Source of the DNA: Ornithobacterium rhinotracheale
GTDB lineage: Bacteria; Bacteroidota; Bacteroidia; Flavobacteriales; Weeksellaceae
Direction of reading: 5' to 3'
Assembly (NCBI RefSeq): GCF_022832975.1
Contig: NZ_CP094846.1
Span: 1-64,000, forward strand
Length of the DNA stretch: 64,000 nt
The notes below the pieces were generated by a model. The model did not search any database, was not told the origin of the DNA, and saw nothing but the letters and a program-made list of their open reading frames with translations. This document shows, in pieces, positions 24,386-32,893 of the stretch. Numbering within the stretch: the first letter of the stretch is position 1; the number at the start of each line of letters is the position of its first letter. A program made the translations under genes and the position numbers.

Positions 24386-25204
24386 GTGAAGATAGCAATA
24401 CAAGGAGGTTTGGGCTCTTTTCATCATCAAGCAGCGAGCATGCTCTTTGATGGCGATAGCTACGAAATCTTGGACAAAGACCACTTTAGAGGCGTAGCCG
24501 AAGCACTCGTGAAAGGTGAATGCACCTATGGGCTCATCGCGCTCGAGAACTCTATCGCGGGTTGCATTTTGCCTAATTACAATTTAATCAAGAATAATGA
24601 TTTAAAAATCGTGGGCGAACTCTACATGCCCATTGAGCACCATTTAATGGTGATTCCAGGAGTAAAAATCGAGGATTTAAGCGAAATTTATTCTCACTCC
24701 ATGGCACTTTTGCAATGCGAAGATTTCCTAAATCAATATCCCAAAATCCGTAGAATTGACTATGTGGACACGGCTAATTCTGCCAAAAAAATCAAAACCG
24801 AAGATTTGCACCACGCGGGTGCCATTGGCTCAAAAGTTGCCGCAGAATTATATGGTTTAGAAATTATAAAACCCGCAATACAAAGTAACAAAGACAACTA
24901 TACGCGCTTTGTGTTACTGTGTCGAGAATTACCTGATAATCAAGATTTTAATAAAATTTCTTTACGCTTTTCGCTCCCGCACCAAAAGGGAAGCCTTGCC
25001 AATATCTTGATGCAATTTGCAGTGCATGGATTCAATATGACCAAAATCCAATCGATGCCTATCGTGGATATGCCGTGGCAGTATGAGTTTTATGTAGATG
25101 TGATTGTACACCACCACGAGCGTTTTGCCAAGGTGCTAGACATCATTCAGCTCATGGCAGAAGATATTGAGATTTTAGGCAAGTATAAAAATGGGAATTT
25201 GTAG
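24386..25204 (+). CDS. pheA: Prephenate dehydratase with ACT domain
   Basis: Converts prephenate to phenylpyruvate in phenylalanine synthesis. It is 272 residues from a GTG start (KIAIQGGLGSFHHQAASML). Catalytic residues are visible in LIALENSIAGCI and in the NYTRFVLL motif (the TRF triad). The C-terminal ACT domain (residues about 190-265) binds phenylalanine; its usual ESRP is replaced by QSMP in TKIQSMPI, and this form is frequent in Bacteroidota to my knowledge. No chorismate mutase domain is fused; that activity is at 30108. Confidence 0.95.
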   Translation: MKIAIQGGLGSFHHQAASMLFDGDSYEILDKDHFRGVAEALVKGECTYGLIALENSIAGCILPNYNLIKNNDLKIVGELYMPIEHHLMVIPGVKIEDLSEIYSHSMALLQCEDFLNQYPKIRRIDYVDTANSAKKIKTEDLHHAGAIGSKVAAELYGLEIIKPAIQSNKDNYTRFVLLCRELPDNQDFNKISLRFSLPHQKGSLANILMQFAVHGFNMTKIQSMPIVDMPWQYEFYVDVIVHHHERFAKVLDIIQLMAEDIEILGKYKNGNL

Positions 25205-25244
25205 TATTTTCTTTCACAAAATACAATTCAATTAATTTTCATAG

Positions 25245-25282
25245 CTAAAAATGTTAAAAAACCGATTTTTTAACATTTTTAG
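25245..25282 (+). terminator. Perfect 17-bp palindrome after pheA
   Basis: The arms at 25245-25261 and 25266-25282 are exact complements with a CCGA loop, followed by TTTTG. It should terminate pheA. It touches the -33 box of the next promoter. Confidence 0.75.
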
Positions 25283-25283
25283 T

Positions 25284-25315
25284 TTTGTATTTAAAATTCT
25301 TATTTTCTATATTCG
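25284..25315 (+). promoter_or_regulatory. Promoter of the small cysteine-rich gene
   Basis: TTTG at 25284-25287, a 20-bp spacer and TATATTCG at 25308-25315 (one mismatch to TANNTTTG), 29 bp before the start codon. Confidence 0.55.
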
Positions 25316-25344
25316 CATTAATATTAAATAAAAATTTCAAAAAC

Positions 25345-25596
25345 ATGAAGAAAACAACATTTTTAGCCTTTGTATTATTAGGCTCGTTCGCATTAGCCTC
25401 AAACGGCGTAGGCGAAAAGGAAAAAGCAGAAAAACCTGCAAAAACAGAAAAGGTATTGCAATGCAAGAAGACCGCCAGCTCACAAGCTTGCGTACCTGTA
25501 ACTTATTCTTGCGGTGCTACAGGAACAGCTTGTGGCAAAACAGTGATGGACATGGTTAAGGATGCTTGGGACGGGGACAACCAAAATTGCCCTTAA
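25345..25596 (+). CDS. Small exported cysteine-rich protein
   Basis: An 83-residue protein from the ATG at 25345. An upstream in-frame ATG at 25285 is rejected because it overlaps the promoter. The signal peptide MKKTTFLAFVLLGSFALAS is followed by a Lys/Glu-rich linker and a cysteine-rich C-terminal part (QCKKTASSQACVPVTYSCGA, later TACGKTV and NCP). Five cysteines suggest disulfides or metal binding in the periplasm. The function is unknown. A terminator follows. Confidence 0.7.
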   Translation: MKKTTFLAFVLLGSFALASNGVGEKEKAEKPAKTEKVLQCKKTASSQACVPVTYSCGATGTACGKTVMDMVKDAWDGDNQNCP

Positions 25597-25606
25597 TTTT
25601 TTTTGG

Positions 25607-25642
25607 AAAAACTACATAGCTTCAATAAGCTATGTAGTTTTT
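25607..25642 (+). terminator. Terminator, 16-bp perfect stem
   Basis: AAAAACTACATAGCTT, a CAAT loop and the exact complement AAGCTATGTAGTTTTT end the small cysteine-rich gene. Confidence 0.9.
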
Positions 25643-25673
25643 CATCAACCCTAACACCTCCCTAACAATCATA

Positions 25674-26549
25674 ATGAAAAATCTATTTTTTCTCAGCATA
25701 TTTTTATATCCGCTATTCTTTTTAGCTCAACCAGCTAAAGAACTACAACTAAATGTCTCTGAAGACCCCTATAACAAAACCAAATTAGGCTATGACAATC
25801 CTATGGTTTATGGACAACATAAATCTGAACATTTTATTTCTACGGCAACCCCTTACCATGAAAAATCATTAGGCAAAAACACACAAAACATTTACTATGC
25901 TTATAAAACCTTACCTAATCCCAAAAACAAAAAAAATCAAAGAATGGGGCTTACCATTTTGCAAATGGGTGAGAGACTCTTAAAATTTACCGACAGAGCT
26001 ATCTTAAAAGATGACTCTCTTAGAGAAACTTTCTCGAAAAAAGACATATACACAAGCGACCTTAACAAAGCTGGGAAGTTTTTAAACAAAGTGGGGTTTA
26101 ACAACAATGTGTTTATTGATTTAAACACAAAACAAACTACCGTACAAAATGCAATTGGTCTTTCAGGACTAGAATACACAATCCCTACGCCACAGCTAAA
26201 ATGGCAACTGCAAAAGGATAAAAAAGAGATTTTGGGCTATGCGGTGCAAAAAGCCACCACCCAATACGGAGGCAGAGATTGGGTTGCTTGGTTCGCTAAA
26301 GACATTCCGCTATCATATGGGCCTTATTTATTTGGAGGCTTGCCTGGGCTAATTTTGGAAATGCACGATGCCGAAGACGAGCACCACTTTACAGCCATAG
26401 CCATGAGCACCACCCCACGCCCATTCTATAAAAGAATTTATGAGGAACCAAGAGGACGAAAAACCACCGAAAGTGAAGCACTAAAAGCTATCAAAATCAG
26501 TTTTGAAGATAGATTATTACGCCCTTTCAACCCCATAGAAAAATTTTAA
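25674..26549 (+). CDS. GLPGLI family protein (copy 1)
   Basis: An exported protein of the GLPGLI family (TIGR01200), named after the motif seen here as FGGLPGLILEM. The signal peptide MKNLFFLSIFLYPLFFLA covers residues 1-18; the mature protein is about 270 residues. Conserved blocks are AWFAKDIPLSYGPYLFGGLP and DEHHFTAIAM. The family's function is unknown; members are usually beside TonB-dependent receptor-like genes, as here at 27385. A highly similar second copy follows after 31 bp, so the pair arose by tandem duplication. This copy has an extra segment near residues 40-65. Confidence 0.9.
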   Translation: MKNLFFLSIFLYPLFFLAQPAKELQLNVSEDPYNKTKLGYDNPMVYGQHKSEHFISTATPYHEKSLGKNTQNIYYAYKTLPNPKNKKNQRMGLTILQMGERLLKFTDRAILKDDSLRETFSKKDIYTSDLNKAGKFLNKVGFNNNVFIDLNTKQTTVQNAIGLSGLEYTIPTPQLKWQLQKDKKEILGYAVQKATTQYGGRDWVAWFAKDIPLSYGPYLFGGLPGLILEMHDAEDEHHFTAIAMSTTPRPFYKRIYEEPRGRKTTESEALKAIKISFEDRLLRPFNPIEKF

Positions 26550-26580
26550 TTATTAGAAATAACATAACATTTTAATTACC

Positions 26581-27372
26581 ATGAAAAAACTATTATTACT
26601 TAGCACTTTTTTAATTTCAGCAATTTCTTTTGCCCAGCCGGTAATTTCAGGCGATGTAAATATGCCTGCCGATCCTTATAATGAAACAGCGTTGGGCAAC
26701 AGCTCCCAAAATATTTATTACACTTACACCAAAGTACCCAATCCAGAGCTTAAAGAAAAAACCAAAACAGGACTCACTGTTTTACAAATAGGAAAGGATT
26801 TAACAAAATTCACTGATGAAACTATAATAAAAGTAGACTCTCTATTTAAAGCCTTTGCAAAAAAAGGAACGGCAAATACAAGCGATATGAATAAATTGCT
26901 TGCAACAATGCACGGTGCTGGATATTATAGCAATGTATTCAATAATTTAAAAACAAAACAAACTACTATACAAAACGCCATGGATATTTCAGGATTAGAG
27001 TACACCATTCCTACTCCAACGCTAAAATGGCAACTGCAAAAGGATAAAAAAGAGATTTTGGGCTACACGGTACAAAAAGCTACCACCCAACACGGAGGCA
27101 GAGAATGGGTAGCTTGGTTTGCTAAAGACATTCCGCTATCATATGGCCCTTATGTGTTTAATGGACTGCCAGGGCTAATCTTGGAAGTTTATGACACCGA
27201 GGATGAGCACCACTTCACTGCCACAGGTATGGACAATAAGCCACAAGCCATTTACAAACGAATCTATGACGATGAAATTAAAACTTCTGAAGAAAAAGCT
27301 AAAAAAGCCTTAAAAAATAATTATGAAAGCCCAAAATATAATCGCCCTTACAACCCAATTGATAAATCTTAA
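26581..27372 (+). CDS. GLPGLI family protein (copy 2)
   Basis: 263 residues with signal peptide MKKLLLLSTFLISAISFA. Family motifs are AWFAKDIPLSYGPYVFNGLP and GLILEVYDTEDEHHFTA. It shares long near-identical DNA stretches with the copy at 25674, including 45 identical bases (26195-26239 and 27021-27065), whereas the N-terminal halves differ much more. It lacks the extra segment near residues 40-65 of copy 1. It is probably co-transcribed with copy 1 and the receptor-like gene, and acts in the periplasm or outer membrane. Confidence 0.9.
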   Translation: MKKLLLLSTFLISAISFAQPVISGDVNMPADPYNETALGNSSQNIYYTYTKVPNPELKEKTKTGLTVLQIGKDLTKFTDETIIKVDSLFKAFAKKGTANTSDMNKLLATMHGAGYYSNVFNNLKTKQTTIQNAMDISGLEYTIPTPTLKWQLQKDKKEILGYTVQKATTQHGGREWVAWFAKDIPLSYGPYVFNGLPGLILEVYDTEDEHHFTATGMDNKPQAIYKRIYDDEIKTSEEKAKKALKNNYESPKYNRPYNPIDKS

Positions 27373-27384
27373 TTAGCATAAATC

Positions 27385-30018
27385 TTGACAAAAAAAGCAT
27401 TTTTACTATATTTTTTAGTCCTGAGCTCGTGGGCATTGCATGCACAAAGTGTGATAAAGGGAACTTTGTCCGATGAAAATGCAACGCCCATAAGCGGGGC
27501 AAGCGTGAGCCTTGTTTCGCCTAAAGATGAGGAGATTATTGCCTACACTTTTTCGGACAAAAATGGAAAATACCAAATTGAAACCAATTCTCCGCTCAAG
27601 GAACTTTATATTGTAGTGAGTGCTATGAATTTTGGAGAAAAAAAATCCAAAATCCAAAATCAATCGCAGACTAAAAATTTTACTTTAGAGGGCGAAATCA
27701 TTCAGCTTAAAGAAATTGTGGCAAAATCCACGCCCATTCGCCGAAAAGGCGACACGATAAGCTATGATGTCAAAAGTTTTGCAAAATCCCAAGACCGAAA
27801 TCTGGAAGATATCTTAAAAAGAATACCCGGCATTGAGGTAGAAAAAAGTGGACGCGTGCTCTACCAAGGCGCGCCCATCAACAAATTTTATGTAGAGGGC
27901 TTAGACCTTGTGGGCGGAAAATATAAAATCATCAATCAAAATCTGCCCCACAAAGAAGTAGCGAGTGTGCAAGTACTGGAGAACCACCAGCCTATAAAAA
28001 TGCTGGATAGTTTGGTGTTTTCGGACAAAGCAGCACTAAACATTAAGCTTAGAAACAAGTTCACGCACACGGGCTCGGCAGAATTAGGCATAGGCGGCAG
28101 TCCGCTATTGTGGAAAGCTAACTTAAGCCCCATGTTTTTTTCCAAAAAAAGACAATATTTGCTCTCGTACCAAACGACGAACACGGGCGAAAAATTAGAA
28201 CAACAAAATCAAGTTTTCATCAACTCGGATTTAGAAGCCGCGGCACCGACTTCGCAACAGAACACTTGGCTCAGCTTGCCTGAAGCCACGCCACCCGCGG
28301 TCTCGCCCTTGTACTGGAACAACAACAATGCACATTTAGTTTCGCTTAATTATATTCAGAAATTTAAAAATGATTACATTATACGATTCAATAATTCGTA
28401 TTTTAATGATTTTCAAAAGATAGAAGGCGAGTCCAGTACGCTATACTTTAACAATGGGCAGGGCTTAAAAGTTTTTGAAAACATGAAAAATCGTGTTTTT
28501 ACCAATGAGCTGAACTCAACTTTGAAAATCGAAAAAAATGTGCAAAATTACTTTTTCAACAATACATTGAATTACAAAGCTCATTGGGACGGCGAAGATG
28601 TTTTCTTGCAATCCAATCAAGGGAATTTTAATCAAAATCTGAACAGCAAAAATTTTGGAATTTCCAATGATTTGAGCACCATGTTCACCATTGGCAAGCA
28701 AATTTTGAGTGTAAATTCCAATATTTCTTATGCCAGCGCACCGCAGAATTTAGGCATAAAACCTGGCGTTTTTCAAGAATTATTCCCGCAATCCATAGAT
28801 GGATATTTGGCGCAAAATATGAATTTAAAGCATTTTTACACCAACAATTATTTGGGATTCAATAAAGGTTTGGGGAAATTTAATTTTAGCAATAAATTTG
28901 GATTTAGCCTTGAAAACAAAAAATTAAACACGGATATTGCGGTGGACAATCAAGCTGCTTTGTCCGATGATTTCTACAATCATTTAAAACTGAAAAATTC
29001 GCTTTTTTATGTTAAAACAAGGTTGGAAACCAAGCTAAACCGATGGTTGTTTAGCCTTTCGCTGCCCGTTACTCAGCAATTTATGCAATGGGAAGACGCA
29101 CCTTTGCAACAAGACCACCACAAGAATTTAACGAGATTTGAACCTTATTTTTCGGTGTACTATGACGCTAAATCTTTTTGGAAATATTCGGCTTATGTAA
29201 ACTGGGATCAATCGCTGGGCAACATCGGCAATTTGTACTACGCTTATATCTTGAAAAACTACCGAAGAATTGAGCGCATGCCAGGCATTTTGCCCGAAAA
29301 CAAATCCTTTAATTATGGGCTTAATCTTGAATATAAAAACCCGCTGGAAAGCATTTTTGCCTTTGCCAAATACAAGCGTTCGCACTACAAAAGCAATTTG
29401 ATTTATAGCACAAAATTGGAAGACAACGGCGCCACTTTTATCGATGCCACAGAGCAAGACAACACTTCTGAATCCCAAAGCGTAACCATACGATTTGATA
29501 AATATTTTAGCGACATCAAAACCAATCTCTCGATAACGGGACAATGGAGCGAAAACAAATCTGAACAAATTTTCAACGAAAAAAAAGACTGGAGCCGAAG
29601 CGAAACGCTACTGGGAAAAGCCAAACTACAAACGCAGTTTTTCGACCAATTCAAAGCGGAATACACCATCAATCTTTCGCGCACACAACCAAGCTGGAGC
29701 GGACAAAAACAACAAGCCATCATCGGGCAAAGCCATTGGGTAGAATTTATCATTTCGCCATGGAAACAGCACAACATCATCAACCAAACCGAATGGGTGA
29801 AAAACAGCCTTTTCAGCGGTAATAAAACCTATCTTTTTTCAAATTTGAGATACCAATTTACCCTCCAAAAAAACAAAATCGATTTTGAAATTATTTGGAA
29901 TAATATTTTTAACCTAAAAGAATACAAAACGCTGTTTTCATCGCCACTTTCGTCCACCGAAAATGTTTACCAATTAAGACCTTCTCAAATTTTGGCGAAA
30001 ATCAAATTTAGTTTATAG
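27385..30018 (+). CDS. TonB-receptor-like outer membrane protein with CarbopepD-like domain
   Basis: 877 residues from a TTG start 12 bp after the second GLPGLI gene. The signal peptide MTKKAFLLYFLVLSSWALHA is followed by a carboxypeptidase-D regulatory-like domain (SVIKGTLSDENATPISGASV), then a plug-like domain (LEDILKRIPGIEVEKSGRVL, FYVEGLDLVGGKYKI) and a long beta-barrel ending LRPSQILAKIKFSL with the terminal aromatic residue. No TonB box is obvious. Such proteins typically neighbour GLPGLI genes, so a joint envelope function is likely. The substrate is unknown. Confidence 0.85.
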   Translation: MTKKAFLLYFLVLSSWALHAQSVIKGTLSDENATPISGASVSLVSPKDEEIIAYTFSDKNGKYQIETNSPLKELYIVVSAMNFGEKKSKIQNQSQTKNFTLEGEIIQLKEIVAKSTPIRRKGDTISYDVKSFAKSQDRNLEDILKRIPGIEVEKSGRVLYQGAPINKFYVEGLDLVGGKYKIINQNLPHKEVASVQVLENHQPIKMLDSLVFSDKAALNIKLRNKFTHTGSAELGIGGSPLLWKANLSPMFFSKKRQYLLSYQTTNTGEKLEQQNQVFINSDLEAAAPTSQQNTWLSLPEATPPAVSPLYWNNNNAHLVSLNYIQKFKNDYIIRFNNSYFNDFQKIEGESSTLYFNNGQGLKVFENMKNRVFTNELNSTLKIEKNVQNYFFNNTLNYKAHWDGEDVFLQSNQGNFNQNLNSKNFGISNDLSTMFTIGKQILSVNSNISYASAPQNLGIKPGVFQELFPQSIDGYLAQNMNLKHFYTNNYLGFNKGLGKFNFSNKFGFSLENKKLNTDIAVDNQAALSDDFYNHLKLKNSLFYVKTRLETKLNRWLFSLSLPVTQQFMQWEDAPLQQDHHKNLTRFEPYFSVYYDAKSFWKYSAYVNWDQSLGNIGNLYYAYILKNYRRIERMPGILPENKSFNYGLNLEYKNPLESIFAFAKYKRSHYKSNLIYSTKLEDNGATFIDATEQDNTSESQSVTIRFDKYFSDIKTNLSITGQWSENKSEQIFNEKKDWSRSETLLGKAKLQTQFFDQFKAEYTINLSRTQPSWSGQKQQAIIGQSHWVEFIISPWKQHNIINQTEWVKNSLFSGNKTYLFSNLRYQFTLQKNKIDFEIIWNNIFNLKEYKTLFSSPLSSTENVYQLRPSQILAKIKFSL

Positions 30019-30107
30019 GTTTCATCTTCACTTTTTTGTAAAAATCAAGCTTTTAAAAGCAAAAAAATGATTAAATTGCCCCTCATTTAATAAACTAATG
30101 AAAACCT

Positions 30108-31181
30108 ATGGAAATTAATAACTGGATTGAAAGTTTTAAAAAACCGCTTGTTGTCGCTGGGCCATGTAGTGCCGAAAGCGAAAAACAAATGCTACAAATT
30201 GCTGAAGAATTACCTAAGGATAAAGTCGAAATCTTTAGAGCAGGAATCTGGAAACCAAGAACTAAGCCGAATTGCTTTGAAGGCGTGGGTGCTATTGGGC
30301 TCAATTGGCTGGCTAAAGTGCGTGAGGAGTTTGGCTTTAAAATCGGAACTGAAATCGCTAATGCCAATCACGCAAAATTGGCACTTGAGTATAATGTAGA
30401 TATGTTATGGATTGGGGCTAGAACTACGGTAAACCCTTTCCAAGTACAAGAAATTGCAGAAGCTTTAAGAGATACGGACAAAATCGTTTTGGTAAAAAAC
30501 CCAATTAACCCAGATTTGGAATTATGGATTGGTGCCATGGAGCGTTTGGCGGGGCAAGGCATCAAGAATTTAGGAGTAATCCACCGTGGATTCTCTGACT
30601 ATAAAAAGACTAAATACCGCAACCAACCACAATGGCAAATTGCACTTGATTTCAAAAATCGCTTACCAGAAATGCCGATTATTTGCGACCCTTCGCACAT
30701 TGCAGGACGCAGAGATTTAATCGAAGAAATTTCTCAAAAAGCGATGAACTTCGGCTTCCAAGGCTTAATGATCGAAACACACCACACACCAGACGAAGCG
30801 TGGAGCGATGCTAGCCAACAGGTTACGCCAGCAAGATTAAACGAAATTCTTGAAAGCTTAAAAGTGAGAAAAGAAGACGATGCTGATACCGACTTCCACA
30901 CCACTTTGGCTCAACTGAGAAATAAAATCGACGAGGCAGACAATCGCATTCTCGAAATGATCAACGAGCGTATGGACATTGCAAAAGCCATCGGTACGCT
31001 TAAAAAAGAACACAATGTTACCGTGTTCCAGCCTAAGAGATGGAATTTGATCCAAGAACAAATTTTGGAAAAAGCCACTAAATTTGGCTTGTCTGAGGAG
31101 TTTGTTAATCGATTCTTGACTGCCGTGCACCAAGAATCAATCAAAATGCAAAACGAAATCATGGCTGATAAAAAAGCCTAA
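30108..31181 (+). CDS. Bifunctional DAHP synthase / chorismate mutase
   Basis: 357 residues catalysing the first committed shikimate step and chorismate to prephenate. Residues 1-260 are the type I-beta (KDO8P synthase-like) DAHP synthase: VAGPCSAESEKQML, FRAGIWKPRTKPNCFEGVG, WIGARTTVNPFQ, ICDPSHIAGRRDLI and METHHTPDEAWSDA. The C-terminal part (residues about 268-350) is an AroQ-type chorismate mutase (LRNKIDEADNRILEMINERM, then AIGTLKKEH). The mutase probably also acts as an allosteric sensor for prephenate. It supplies pheA upstream at 24386. Confidence 0.95.
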   Translation: MEINNWIESFKKPLVVAGPCSAESEKQMLQIAEELPKDKVEIFRAGIWKPRTKPNCFEGVGAIGLNWLAKVREEFGFKIGTEIANANHAKLALEYNVDMLWIGARTTVNPFQVQEIAEALRDTDKIVLVKNPINPDLELWIGAMERLAGQGIKNLGVIHRGFSDYKKTKYRNQPQWQIALDFKNRLPEMPIICDPSHIAGRRDLIEEISQKAMNFGFQGLMIETHHTPDEAWSDASQQVTPARLNEILESLKVRKEDDADTDFHTTLAQLRNKIDEADNRILEMINERMDIAKAIGTLKKEHNVTVFQPKRWNLIQEQILEKATKFGLSEEFVNRFLTAVHQESIKMQNEIMADKKA

Positions 31182-31186
31182 TTTCA

Positions 31187-32116
31187 ATGAAAGGACGAGT
31201 AATAAAATCCACGGGAAGCTGGTACAGCATCGCTACCGATTCGGGCGAAACTTTTGAGGCAAGAATTAGAGGGAAATTCAGGCTCAAAGGCATCAAACAC
31301 ACCAATCCGATTGCGGTGGGCGACGAAGTGGAATTTAGCTTAGATAAAGACAATATTGCTTTTATAGAAAAAATTTACGAGCGCCATAATTACATTATTC
31401 GGCGCTCGGTAAATTTATCTAAGAAAACACATATTATCGCCTCAAACATAGATGTAGCAGTGATTCTTGCTACATTCAAAAATCCACGCACTTCTACGGG
31501 CTTTATCGACAGATTTCTGGTTACAGCCGAGGCATATCACATTCATCCCGTGATTTTGTTTAACAAAGTAGACGAAATCACACCAGAGGAACGCCCAGAG
31601 TTTGAAACTCTCAAGAAAATCTATACCGATATTGGCTATCAAGTTTTGGAAATTTCTGCTACCGAAAACATTGGGCTCAATAAAGTAAAAGACCTACTCA
31701 AAGACCAAACAAGCGTATTTATGGGACATTCTGGCGTGGGCAAATCTACCTTGGTAAATGCCTTAAATCCTGAATTAAATTTAAAAACTAAAATGGTATC
31801 TACCTTTAATCAAAAAGGGCAGCACACCACCACTTTTGCACAAATGTACGCTTGGCCGTTTGGCGGCTACATTATCGACACGCCAGGGATTAAGGAATTT
31901 GGATTGGCAGATTTTAAAGAAGACGAGATCCAAAACTATTTCCCAGAACTTTTTAAGCTAAAACAAGATTGCAAATTCCATAATTGCAAGCACCTCAACG
32001 AGCCTAAATGTGCTGTGAAAGAGGCTTTGGAAGCTGGAGAAATAGCACCAAGCCGTTTTGAAAGTTATTTAAATTTTATCGCAGAAAGTAATGAGAGTAG
32101 TCATACAAAGAGTTAA
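31187..32116 (+). CDS. rsgA: Ribosome small-subunit-dependent GTPase A
   Basis: A circularly permuted GTPase that assists late 30S subunit maturation; 309 residues. The N-terminal OB domain contains IRGKFRLKG. GTPase motifs appear in permuted order: FNKVDEI (G4), GHSGVGKSTLVNAL (G1) and DTPGIKEFG (G3). The C-terminal zinc module is CKFHNCKHLNEPKC. It begins 5 bp after the DAHP synthase gene and overlaps dtd by 26 bp, so all three are likely co-transcribed. Confidence 0.96.
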   Translation: MKGRVIKSTGSWYSIATDSGETFEARIRGKFRLKGIKHTNPIAVGDEVEFSLDKDNIAFIEKIYERHNYIIRRSVNLSKKTHIIASNIDVAVILATFKNPRTSTGFIDRFLVTAEAYHIHPVILFNKVDEITPEERPEFETLKKIYTDIGYQVLEISATENIGLNKVKDLLKDQTSVFMGHSGVGKSTLVNALNPELNLKTKMVSTFNQKGQHTTTFAQMYAWPFGGYIIDTPGIKEFGLADFKEDEIQNYFPELFKLKQDCKFHNCKHLNEPKCAVKEALEAGEIAPSRFESYLNFIAESNESSHTKS

Positions 32117-32546
32117 ACACGCACAAGTAGAAGTTGCCGAACAATTAATCGGGAAAATTGGATTGGGGCTGATGATTTTAATCGGATTTGAAGCCGACGA
32201 GACCGAAGAAGAATTTGAATGGCTGAGCCAAAAAATCGTGAATCTTCGTATTTTTCCAGACGAAAATGGTGTGATGAACCGTTCTATTTTGGACTGCGAT
32301 GGCGAAATTTTGCTCGTAAGCCAATTCACGCTACATGCCGCAACCAAGAAGGGAAACCGCCCGTCGTATATACGAGCGGCTAAGCCTGATTTAGCAATTC
32401 CATACTACGAAAAAATGATTTCGGTTTTAGGGCAAAAACTGGGCAAGCCTGTGCAAACGGGAGAATTTGGCGCGGATATGCAGGTAAGCCTTTTAAACGA
32501 TGGCCCTGTAACTATAATCATTGATACCAAGCAGAAAGATTTTTAA
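32091..32546 (+). CDS. dtd: D-aminoacyl-tRNA deacylase
   Basis: Removes D-amino acids (and glycine) mischarged on tRNA. The 151-residue length and motifs fit: MRVVIQRVKHAQV, the active-site LLVSQFTLHA and the cis-Pro motif NDGPVTIIID. It overlaps the end of rsgA by 26 bp, suggesting coupled translation. Confidence 0.96.
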   Translation: MRVVIQRVKHAQVEVAEQLIGKIGLGLMILIGFEADETEEEFEWLSQKIVNLRIFPDENGVMNRSILDCDGEILLVSQFTLHAATKKGNRPSYIRAAKPDLAIPYYEKMISVLGQKLGKPVQTGEFGADMQVSLLNDGPVTIIIDTKQKDF

Positions 32547-32632
32547 TTGAAATTTTCACACAGAGACTCTGAGTAGAGCCTAGAGAGACACAATCATAAC
32601 GACTTTAGCCAAAAAATAAAACACAGTATCAT

Positions 32633-32655
32633 GATGCTGAACTTGATTCAGCATC
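32633..32655. repeat. Intergenic hairpin of REP-like type
   Basis: GATGCTGAA, a 5-nt loop and TTCAGCATC form a 9-bp stem in the gap after dtd. The wording (a stem around CTTGA) recalls short dispersed intergenic hairpins; only one copy is seen in this window. Confidence 0.4.
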
Positions 32656-32660
32656 TCACA

Positions 32661-32696
32661 AAAAAAGCTTCAAAAATTGAATTTTGAAGCTTTTTT
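32661..32696. terminator. Bidirectional terminator dtd / small membrane gene
   Basis: AAAAAAGCTTCAAAA, a 6-nt loop and the complement TTTTGAAGCTTTTTT form a 15-bp hairpin between convergent genes. Confidence 0.9.
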
Positions 32697-32701
32697 ATTT
32701 T

Positions 32702-32893
32702 TTAATCCTTATTTTCCCCATACTTAAAGAACAAATACATTCCGCCAAGCGAGAAAAGGAACACAAAAAGGGTTTGAATAATATTTTCAATTGTCCAGCC
32801 CTCGCGATACACATGTGGCACATTGATTAAAACCATCATAATCAATGCAAAAATCAGGGCTCTAATAAATGGTTTTCTTTTTCTAAACATCAT
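32702..32893 (-). CDS. Small two-helix membrane protein
   Basis: 63 residues with two transmembrane segments: residues 11-28 (ALIFALIMMVLINVPHVY) and 36-57 (IIQTLFVFLFSLGGMYLFFK). It overlaps the mpl stop region by one base, so it is translationally coupled to mpl. Its function is unknown; the link to cell-wall recycling is by position only. Confidence 0.65.
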   Translation of the reverse strand: MMFRKRKPFIRALIFALIMMVLINVPHVYREGWTIENIIQTLFVFLFSLGGMYLFFKYGENKD

